Source: Bog-473 sp963783965
GTDB taxonomy: Bacteria; Actinomycetota; Acidimicrobiia; Acidimicrobiales; RAAP-2
Direction of reading: 5' to 3'
NCBI GenBank assembly: GCA_963783965.1
Contig: CAWAPQ010000005.1
Location: 257,811-321,810, forward strand
DNA: 64,000 bases
Position numbers and translations under genes: made by a program. The notes under the pieces were generated by a model. That model was not told the origin of the DNA. It worked only from the letters and a program-made list of their open reading frames with translations, and made no database searches. Of the stretch, positions 57,209-64,000 are shown piece after piece (within the stretch, counting starts at the first letter, position 1; the number at the start of each line of letters is the position of its first letter).

Positions 57209-58476
57209 AGCGCTATCGCATCCGGGAGCAGATGAACGGGATCGCCGAGCCACCGGGCAAGGTCTGGTTCTGGGAGTTGGAGGCGGGCGTGATCCACGCT
57301 GACCGCTGCATCCAGTGCGGCACCTGCGTCGCGGTCTGCCCGTCCAACTCCATCGGTGTGGACGAGGACACGAATCTCCCCGAGCTGGTCAAGATGTGCA
57401 CCGGCTGCTCCCTCTGCTGGGACTTCTGTCCCCGGGGAGGCCTTCGCTACGAGGCGTTGTGGCCGCCGTCCACCGCGGTAAGCGGAGAGGACGCCCAGGT
57501 GCAACCTTCCCAGGTCCGCTCTGACTCTTCGGACACGTATTGGAAGATCAGTGGCGGACCGCCCGCGGAGGGGCTCGGTGCGGTCGTGGAGTCCTACGCG
57601 GTGCGGGCAGGCGCGGAGATCGACGACGCACAAGACGGCGGCGCCGTCAGCGCGCTGCTGATCGGCCTGCTGGCCGCGGACGAGATCGACGGCGCGCTCG
57701 TCTCCAAGCCCTCTGCCGATCCCGACGAGCAGTGGAAGGGCATCGCCACCATCGCCACCACGGCGGGCGAGATCAAAGCTGCCTCCGGCAGCTTCTACAA
57801 CCAGACGATGGCCTTGGCCGAGCTGGATCTCTCGCGCTACGCGCTGCCTCCGAAGCCGAGGATTGCGGTGGTGGGCACGCCCTGCGAGGTACAGGGACTT
57901 CGGGCTCTGCAGGCCAGGCGTTGGCCGACTGGCGCCCATCGGGTCGATGCGGTCGTGTTGACGATCGCACTCATGTGCACCAAGAACTTCGACTACGAGG
58001 CGCTGACCCTCCGCGAGCTCCGCGACAAGCGTGGCGTCGACCTGGACCGTGTATCGAAGATGGATGTCATCCGTGGCCGCATGATCGTCGAGTACCGCGA
58101 CGGCGAGCTGGCGGTCGACGAGCCGGTCAAGGATTTCCATGGTGCCGCATTGAAGGGCTGTGACGAGTGCGCCGATTTCCTCGGTCGCTCGGCTGACATC
58201 TCGGTGGGCAGCGTCGGGTCGATGAACGGCTGGACCAGCGTGCTGATCCGGACCGAGCGAGGTCGACTGGCCTTCCAGGCGGCTCGGGCCAAGCTGGACG
58301 TGCGGGGACTCGATGATCCGGCCGCGCTGCTGCGCCTCGACGCACTGGACAAGAAGATCGCGGACCGCTCCCTCCAGCGGAAGCTTGATCCGGATGCACC
58401 GCTCTTCATCGAATTCGACGAGCACGTCCGGGCCTACGAAGGTTCCGACCGACAGCCCGTCTACATACGACATTGA
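57205..58476 (+). CDS. FrhB-like (coenzyme F420 hydrogenase beta family) iron-sulfur flavoprotein
   Basis: The 423-residue protein starts at GTG 57205, overlapping the sulfite reductase stop. Residues ~34–80 hold two ferredoxin motifs, CIQCGTCVAVCPSNS and CTGCSLCWDFCPRGG. The FrhB N- and C-domains follow: DAQDGGAVSALLIGLLAADE, VVGTPCEVQGLRALQ, ALMCTKNFDYEAL and the cysteine pair in GCDECADFLGRSADISVG. Family members bind FAD and two or more 4Fe-4S clusters and take electrons from F420H2 or ferredoxin. Coupled to a sulfite reductase gene it most plausibly feeds electrons to it, resembling a split form of the archaeal fused F420-dependent sulfite reductase (Fsr). The electron donor is not shown by sequence. 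Confidence 0.85.
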   Translation: MKRYRIREQMNGIAEPPGKVWFWELEAGVIHADRCIQCGTCVAVCPSNSIGVDEDTNLPELVKMCTGCSLCWDFCPRGGLRYEALWPPSTAVSGEDAQVQPSQVRSDSSDTYWKISGGPPAEGLGAVVESYAVRAGAEIDDAQDGGAVSALLIGLLAADEIDGALVSKPSADPDEQWKGIATIATTAGEIKAASGSFYNQTMALAELDLSRYALPPKPRIAVVGTPCEVQGLRALQARRWPTGAHRVDAVVLTIALMCTKNFDYEALTLRELRDKRGVDLDRVSKMDVIRGRMIVEYRDGELAVDEPVKDFHGAALKGCDECADFLGRSADISVGSVGSMNGWTSVLIRTERGRLAFQAARAKLDVRGLDDPAALLRLDALDKKIADRSLQRKLDPDAPLFIEFDEHVRAYEGSDRQPVYIRH

Positions 58477-58802
58477 CCGTCTCCGCCTCGCCGGTTCTGC
58501 ACGTTCCCGACGAACCGACCGCCCACGCCGAGCGTTGGTTGGCCGCGGTCTTGGACGGGAGAGAGCTTGACGACGTCCTCAACGAAGAGTCCGACGGAGT
58601 CGTCGCTTGGTGCTGGAGCCGCTGGCGCACGCTGGCATCGGCCGGCATGGACGAGGAGCAATTCGGCCAGATCGTGCTCGGCTACCGACGGGAGATCTGG
58701 CTCTGGCTGGCCGGCGAGCGGACATGGGCGCAGTGCTGTTCCGGGCTCATCGGTCGCATCAACCGGCGCCGCGTGGGTGGTGGCGACGGCGCCGCGGGGT
58801 GA
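58473..58802 (+). CDS. Small protein of unknown function in the sulfite-reductase operon
   Basis: The 109-residue frame starts at a TTG overlapping the FrhB-like stop by 4 bp, and its own stop overlaps the ABC ATPase start. It is predicted helical and Trp-rich, with the segments VVAWCWSRWRTLASAGM, YRREIWLWLAGERTWAQCC and LIGRINRRRVGGG. No signal peptide or membrane helix is obvious. I do not recognise the family. The tight coupling suggests a role with the redox genes. Confidence 0.6.
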   Translation: MTVSASPVLHVPDEPTAHAERWLAAVLDGRELDDVLNEESDGVVAWCWSRWRTLASAGMDEEQFGQIVLGYRREIWLWLAGERTWAQCCSGLIGRINRRRVGGGDGAAG

Positions 58803-59596
58803 GCGCTACAGGACGACCTGCAGCGATCGCGTTGGCAGGCGTCACGGTCCAACGGGAGGGCGTACCCGTGCTGCGAGGGATCGACTGGCTCGTCGAGGTC
58901 GCTGACCGCTGGGTGATTCTCGGCCCGAACGGCTCGGGCAAGACGACGTTGCTGCAAGTGGCCAGCGCGCGGCTGTGGCCGACCTCCGGCACCGTGGAAG
59001 TGCTGGGAGCCCGCCTCGGAGCAGTCGACGTCCGGACGCTGCGTCCGCGCGTGGCCCTGGTCAGCGGCGCTGTCACGCGACAGCTCCGTGCCGACCTGGT
59101 GGCACGACATGTGGTGGTCAGCGGCCGCTATGGGGCGCTGGAGACGTGGTGGAACCGGTACACGGATGCCGACTGGGAGAAGGCGGACGGGCTTCTGGTC
59201 CTCGCCGGCGTCGGCGACATCGGCGACCGCCCGTTCGGGGTGATTTCGGAAGGGGAGCGCCAGCAGGTGCTGCTGGCACGGGCGCTCATGAGCGATCCCG
59301 AGCTGCTTCTTCTCGACGAGCCGTTCGCCGGGCTCGATCTCGGGGCCCGGGAGCGCCTCCTGGCCCGCCTCACCTCTCTGGCTCGGGACGCCGGGAACCC
59401 GCCGATCGTCCTCGTGACGCACCACTGCGAGGAGATCCCGCCGGGGTTCACCCACGGCGGACTGGTGTCCGGCGGCGAACTGGTCGCGGCGGGCCCGTTG
59501 TCGGACGTGGTGACCTCAGAGCGCGTCTCGGCCTGCTTCGGGGTGGAGGTCACCGTCGGTTGTACCGACGGGCGGTGGTGGAGTCGCGCCCTCTGA
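58799..59596 (+). CDS. ABC transporter ATP-binding protein (orphan)
   Basis: The 265-residue protein starts at GTG 58799 (GTGA overlap with the small gene). It has Walker A in WVILGPNGSGKTTLLQVASA, a Q-loop region (VALVSGAVTRQL), signature ISEGERQQVLLARAL (E-G-E-R-Q instead of S-G-G-Q), Walker B LLLLDEPFAGLD and the H-loop VLVTHHCEEIP. It resembles YlmA/ModF-type soluble ATPases of actinobacteria. No permease is nearby, so transport may not be its role. Confidence 0.85.
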   Translation: MSATGRPAAIALAGVTVQREGVPVLRGIDWLVEVADRWVILGPNGSGKTTLLQVASARLWPTSGTVEVLGARLGAVDVRTLRPRVALVSGAVTRQLRADLVARHVVVSGRYGALETWWNRYTDADWEKADGLLVLAGVGDIGDRPFGVISEGERQQVLLARALMSDPELLLLDEPFAGLDLGARERLLARLTSLARDAGNPPIVLVTHHCEEIPPGFTHGGLVSGGELVAAGPLSDVVTSERVSACFGVEVTVGCTDGRWWSRAL

Positions 59597-59783
59597 CGCG
59601 CAGTCCGGTCCGGTGAACAGGGCGTCCAGAGGGGCACTTGATTCAGCGGAACGCTGAGGGTACAACCGACACCACAGGAGAAGTGCCGACGAGGTCGGCG
59701 CTGTGGCATTTCCCCACCATCCACCAGTTGTAAAAGCTCATTTACTAGGGTTTTTGCGCAGAGCGAAGGTAGGTCGTCGGGGA

Positions 59784-60486
59784 GTGACGGTTGTGATCCT
59801 GCTGGTCCTCGTAGTGCTTCTTTGGGTGGCGGTACTCGCCCCGAGCGCTTGGCGACGATTTGGTGAGCGCCAGGGGGTCGGCTCCATCGACCACTTCCAT
59901 CATCAACTGCAGCTCCTGGAGCACGCCGGGCCCAAGACCGTTGCTCCGGCCTACCGGCTGCACACGGCTGTGCCCGGGGGTACAACACCGGAAGTTGCCC
60001 CGGACCTCGCGGTCGACTCGTCACGTCCGAAGTTGGTGCTCCTACGACCCACAGAGGACGCGTCGGCGGCCGATGTCGACGGCGAAGACGGCTCGCACTA
60101 CGAACGCGTCGGCGTCCTCGACCGGCCCGAGCCGGCCTGTCTGCCCGAGGTGAGCGTCACGTTGCCGTCGTTGCGCCGCGAGCAGGCGCGACGGCGCTGC
60201 ACGATGCTGTTGCGCTGCCTGAGTGGTGTGGCCATCTCCACTGCACTCATCGGCGTGTTTCCTGGGATGCATCTGGTCTGGATCTTCACCGGACTCACCG
60301 CTCTGGCCGCGCTCGGGCTCGTGGGTCTGATGGCCTATGCCAAGGAGCTCGAGGCCGAACAGGAGCGTCGCCGTACCCGACGCGCAGCACTCCTCAGAAC
60401 TGCCGGCCGAGGATCTGGCGACAGCGGGTTACCCCGGTGCCTGGGACGACGACGAGTTCGAGGTGCCGCGGGCCGCTGCCCGCTGA
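59784..60486 (+). CDS. Membrane protein of unknown function, frameshifted near the C-terminus
   Basis: From GTG 59784 (GTG 59703 is the longer option) the protein has a first helix, TVVILLVLVVLLWVAVLAPS, then the conserved-looking FGERQGVGSIDHFHHQLQLL and PAYRLHTAVPGG. A linker and two more helices follow (CLSGVAISTALIGVFPGMHL and WIFTGLTALAALGLVGLMAY). Around 60365–60400 the frame must change: the other frame gives SSELPAEDLATAGYPGAWDD and EFEVPRAAAR and stops at 60486, an acidic tail that fits a cytoplasmic end. The unshifted frame runs into the tRNA genes. Function unknown; such proteins are common in actinobacteria. Confidence 0.6.
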
Positions 60487-60543
60487 GCGCCACACCCGGC
60501 CTCTCCGGAAGCCTCCCACAGCCCGACTATTCTGGGTCCTGCC

Positions 60544-60616
60544 GGGGGTGTAGCTCAGCTGGCAGAGCGCTACGTTCGCAATGTAGAGGCCGAGGGTTCG
60601 AGTCCCTTCACCTCCA
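60544..60616 (+). tRNA. tRNA-Ala (anticodon CGC)
   Basis: A full 73-nt cloverleaf: acceptor GGGGGTG/CACCTCC with the alanine identity pair G3:U70, D arm GCTC/GAGC, anticodon stem CTACG/TGTAG with loop TTCGCAA (CGC), T arm GAGGG TTCGAGT CCCTT, discriminator A. CCA not encoded. A hairpin terminator follows 4 bp later. Confidence 0.95.
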
Positions 60617-60620
60617 CCTA

Positions 60621-60646
60621 GCGAGTCCAGCTTTTGCTGGACTCGC
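60621..60646 (+). terminator. Hairpin terminator after tRNA-Ala
   Basis: GCGAGTCCAGC – TTTT – GCTGGACTCGC: a perfect 11-bp stem with 4-nt loop, directly after the tRNA. No T tract follows. Confidence 0.65.
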
Positions 60647-60681
60647 GTCGCAGCCGCGCTCATCCACAGGTTTATGGAGCG

Positions 60682-60722
60682 CATAACCCGAAGGTCGGAG
60701 GTTCAAATCCTCCCCCCGCCAC
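60682..60722 (+). pseudogene. Displaced 3' part of a CAU-anticodon (Met-type) tRNA
   Basis: From CATAACCCGAAGGTC the sequence matches a Met-type tRNA from the anticodon onward: 3' anticodon stem CCCGA, variable AGGTC, T arm GGAGG TTCAAAT CCTCC and acceptor strand CCCCGCCA. Upstream bases (TTTATGGAGCG) do not supply the 5' half, and position 33 is G instead of U. It is therefore not a working tRNA. Such 3' halves are left at one end of elements that integrate at a tRNA anticodon loop. Confidence 0.6.
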
Positions 60723-60916
60723 GATTTCGCGTTCGGCGGAGTGGGCGAAGATGCCGTTTCTCGGCTTTTCTCGGGACCTACTCACCCTTGAGTCTGCAGC
60801 CCTATGCAGGGTGGCGCCGCGCACGTGCTCCTGACGCTGCGGTTTCGTGGTGGAGTCTTCGGTCGGCGTGTAGCTGCATGGGGCTGCCCAGTGCATGCCC
60901 TATGCCCGTGCCCTGA

Positions 60917-63681
60917 TCAAGCAGGCGCCTGCGAGCGCAGGACCTCGCCAAGCTGGCGTCGAGACGTGACGTCCAACTTCCGGAAAACCTTTCGCAAGTG
61001 ATAGTCGACGGTCGCCGAACTAATGAAGAGCTGTGCGGCAATTTCAGGGTTCGTCAGCCGTTCCGAGGCCAACTGCGCAACTCGGCGTTCTTGGGGAGTC
61101 AAGTCGGCACGCCTTTCGACAGTTCGCGATCGAGCCCTCTCTCCCGTGGCAAGAAGTTCTGCTTGCGCGCGCTTTGCGAAGTCTTTTGCGCCCATCGCTA
61201 CAAAGAACTCGTGAGCGTGCCGCAAGTGCTTCCGGGCATCTAATCGCCGATTCTCTCGTCTAAGCCACTCTCCGTAGAGAAGACTGGCATAGGCGAGATC
61301 TCGCGGAACCAGTGTTTCGGCGAGATACCCAAGGGCGGACTCAAAGAACGCTTCGGCTTCGGATCCGCTCGACACCAAGGCTCTCGATTGAGCCAAGAGA
61401 CCGAGAGCCCAGGGAGTCCTGCTTGCTTCAGCGCGCACGGCGAGTCGCTCCAGGAGGGACTCGGCGAGCTCCGGTTCTCCGGAACGGATGGCCGCCTCAA
61501 CGGCGAGTGGAAGCGTTTGCGATGTCCAACCGAGTGGGCGACTCGTATGGACACAGGCGGTCGCCTCAAGAGCCTCCCTATACCGACCGGCGCCTAGATG
61601 CAGGACCGCAAGAGCGTGGTAGCCCAGCATTACGGCAACGCCGGAACCGACTGCCGACATGAAATCGATAAGTATTGACGTGGATTGCTTTGTCGACTCC
61701 TCGTCTCCCGCCCAGGCCGAGATTTCGGCGCTCGTGGGTCCGAAGTGCACAGCGGGCAGGCCGATCGCTGCCGCAACGTCCAGTGTTTCGTCAAATCGTG
61801 CAGTCGCTGATTGCAGATCACCTGCGCGTAGGTCGAGTTCGGCCATTCCGACCAGGTTGAAGAGCAGTACAAGAAGCGCACCATTCTCCCGAGCTGACTT
61901 ATCAGTCCGCTCAGCCCAGGCTTTGTAGGCCCGATCATCGAGGCGCTCATTCGCGGTAATGAGACAGAATACAAACCACCGAGCGATCTGGTCATGCGAG
62001 ACCTCTCCCTGCGTGAAAGCAAGCGCCGCTTGTCGATAGTCTTCGAATGCGGCCTGCGGACCGTCCGTGAACAAAAGGGCAGTCCCATCAAGAAGATGAT
62101 CCTCGAGACTGGCGGGGAAAGCATTCTCACGGCGAGTCATCTGGACGGTCTCGGAATCTCGTGAGCCTGAAGACCCTGGGTAAGGTGCAAAGAGATTCCA
62201 TAACCTGCAAATGCTTCCAGCAGAGTCTCCCGAGCCCGTCCGAGGTTCCTGCTGTCCTTGAAATAGGCGTGCCGCTGCAAGGAGCTGCCGTGCTGCTTCA
62301 GCTGGCTGCGAATTGCGAATGCTGAGTTGGCCACGTAGCTGCTCGGCTTCCGCAACGGTAAGTGGCTCCGAGATGTGCGATTGTGCTTGGTCCAGGAGAG
62401 CGTTCGCCTGGTTGTGGTCGCCAGCATTCATGGCGGCTTCTGCGGCGTGCACCAGTCGCTTTGCTCTCAGTTCAAGAGAATCTGTCAGTTCACTGGCCTG
62501 CACCAACAAGGCGCATTCTGCTGTGTAGCCTCCACGCGCCTTCGCAATCTGCGATGTCTCCTCGAGTTCCGAGGCCAGCACAGAATCGGGACCTGTCGTT
62601 CCCAGGACGACATGGCGGGCCCACCGATCGGGGTAAGTCGCTTTTGAAATCAGGCTTGCGTACGTACGATGAACAGTGACTCGAATGTCCGGGTCGGCGC
62701 TCACGTAGCTTGCCGAGCGAATCAGTGGATGACGAAATCTGACGACCGGTCCAGGAAGAATGAACTGGCGGCGTTCGGTCTCTGCCTCCGCCTCCCTGGT
62801 ACAGCCCAGACGGTTGGCTACTGCACGCACAAGTGCTCGATCACCCGAAGTATCCGCCGCCGCCGCGAGGAGAAACAGCTGACCATCGTAAGAAAGCGAT
62901 GCAACTTCTTGGTTGAAGTGGTTTTCCAGCTGCCGCGTCACGGCAACTGGTTTGTCCAGCAAGCCAGCGAAGGCTGACGGAGATTCAGTCAGCGTTGACC
63001 CCATTTCCCACAGGGCGAGCGGACATCCGTTGGTCTCAGCGGCGATATCTTTCGCAAGCTGCGCGGGAACGGGGCGATCGGCTGCGATGTTGAAGATTTT
63101 CAGAGACGGCATCGTCTGGTAGCCCAGAGACCTCAAGCGAGGGCAGGCCAGCCAAGTCGGACGGAACATCCAAATAGGTCCTGAGCCCGAAAAGGAGAAC
63201 GATTTCCTCAGCGTGCAAACGACGGCCGACAAACGCCAAAGTTTGGAGCGATTCGACGTCGATCCACTGACCGTCGTCCACGATGCAGAGGAGGCCCGAT
63301 CGGCCGCTCTCCGAGGAAAGAAGGTTCAGAGCGGCTAAGGCGACGATGAATCGGTCGGGCGTTGGTGCGTCAACGAGCCCAAAAGCCGATTCGAGGGCCG
63401 TTCGCTGGGGTGAGGGTAGCCGATCGATTTCATGAAGGAAAGGAACAGCAAGTCGGTGGAGCGCCGCAAAGCCAAGGAGCTCTCCGTCTCGACGCCGGAG
63501 ATTCGTGCCACGGGACAAGTCCACTGTTCTGGCCGCATATTCGAGCATTGCGGTCTTTCCCATACCGGCGTCGCCGTAGATGAACTAGGGCCCCACTTCT
63601 CCCTTCGAGAGCCCCGTTAAGAAGGTCGTCAAGGACACTCTTCTCTCGTGTGCGATCTAGGAACACGGTGCTCGTATCCAC
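60917..63681 (-). pseudogene. LuxR-family AAA (LAL-type) regulator, decayed by several frameshifts
   Basis: Read leftward from GTG 63681, the parts of a LAL regulator appear in order but in changing frames: FLDRTREKSVLDDLLNGALE; then the P-loop IYGDAGMGKTAMLEYAA; Walker B-like LLCIVDDGQWIDVESLQTLA; AETNGCPLALWEM; the long TPR-like helical region; and the C-terminal LuxR HTH (LTPQERRVAQLASERLTNPE, then ATVDYHLRKVFRKLDVTSRR). Frame changes lie near 63577–63590, 63096–63101, 62255–62262 and 62130–62160. The longest open piece is 60917–63232. With four breaks it is probably a true pseudogene; clustered sequencing errors are the alternative. Confidence 0.75.
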
Positions 63682-64000
63682 GGTCTACCCCGGTGAAGCT
63701 GAAGATCAGGTCGCGCCTCGGTTGAAGCCGTCACCCCTGGTGAAATCCCCGATCCTACTGAAACTGACCGTAAATCGTGAAGCGGATATTTTGATTCCTG
63801 AGGACGGTCAGTGGCTCACGCCACAGTGCCCTTAGGCCAACTGGGATACGGCACCCGTTGGCCCCGCGCTGCGGTCGACGCGAGTGGCTCCCGACGCGAA
63901 GCAAGCTGACCTAGGTTCTTGCGGGTCGACTCAGGGCAGATCGGCGATGCCAAAGGTACGAGATCGGGTGCACCATCTCTTCTCGCGGTCGCTCTCGCTA
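63682..64000. other. No recognisable gene at the right edge
   Basis: I find no convincing reading frame, RNA gene or repeat here. The region is upstream of the decayed LuxR-type gene and may contain its promoter. Confidence 0.35.

Noticed and set aside
60616..60722. A group I intron splitting a Met tRNA
   Set aside because: No 5' tRNA half lies upstream: only 65 bp separate the fragment from tRNA-Ala, and those hold a terminator hairpin.
60672..60896. Minus-strand frame containing GGGFEPPTFGL
   Set aside because: This is a well-known false protein produced by reading a tRNA 3' half backwards; the tRNA fragment at 60682–60722 explains it.

Overview
The window looks like a chromosomal segment of a high-GC actinobacterium. 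The core block matches the actinobacterial order lysA–hom–thrC–rho–rpmE–prfA–prmC–(tsaC)–glyA–wecA–atpI/B/E/F/H/A/G/D/C. MurA carries Asp in place of the fosfomycin-target Cys, the treS–maltokinase pair is present, and several genes have a -10 box 6-8 nt before the start codon (leaderless transcription). Membership of the Acidimicrobiia is my inference from this combination and was not tested by any search.

Layout. (1) 1–11.7 kb, accessory-looking and visibly less GC-rich: an alpha/beta hydrolase that runs off the left edge, a YdeI-like protein, a DUF1990 protein, a group of small membrane proteins that share tryptophan-rich WYP motifs (DUF2510-like), an RDD protein, a CPBP protease, an NAD(P)-binding epimerase-like protein and a frameshifted FtsX-type permease. 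It ends at tRNA-Arg(CCG), whose anticodon arm is repeated exactly 10.25 kb to the left. (2) 11.9–23.5 kb, core amino-acid, transcription-termination and translation genes (lysA, hom, thrC, rho, rpmE, prfA, prmC and a degenerate tsaC-like gene), with a second FtsX permease inserted on the opposite strand between lysA and hom. (3) 23.5–28.5 kb, a leftward catabolic-looking cassette (thiolase-like, MarR, amidohydrolase, TauD-type dioxygenase) with a clear promoter and MarR-type operator. (4) 28.6–47.8 kb, glyA with a possible leader peptide, wecA, the complete F1Fo ATP synthase operon, glpX and murA (divergent), meaB, an enoyl-CoA hydratase, treS, a maltokinase-like gene, galT and a small membrane protein, closed by a strong terminator. 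(5) 47.9–51.4 kb, a large secreted beta-propeller plus eight Ig-like domains. (6) 51.7–59.6 kb, an assimilatory sulfate reduction locus: siroheme gene, cysN and cysD leftward; cysH, sulfite reductase, an FrhB-like iron-sulfur flavoprotein, a 109-residue unknown and an ABC ATPase rightward. A palindromic operator lies between the two arms. (7) 59.7–64 kb, a membrane protein, tRNA-Ala(CGC), a displaced 3' part of a CAU tRNA and a decayed LuxR-type regulator.

How it works together: the cys locus takes sulfate through APS to sulfide. The FrhB-like protein, coupled to the sulfite reductase, is a plausible F420H2- or ferredoxin-dependent electron donor, and it is the most interesting candidate system here. 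Single-base frameshifts interrupt the first permease, prfA, the sulfite reductase, the secreted protein and the membrane protein near 60.4 kb. Two of these (prfA and the sulfite reductase) fall in G runs in genes that should be functional, so I suspect residual sequencing or assembly indels there. The LuxR-type gene carries at least four and looks genuinely decayed.
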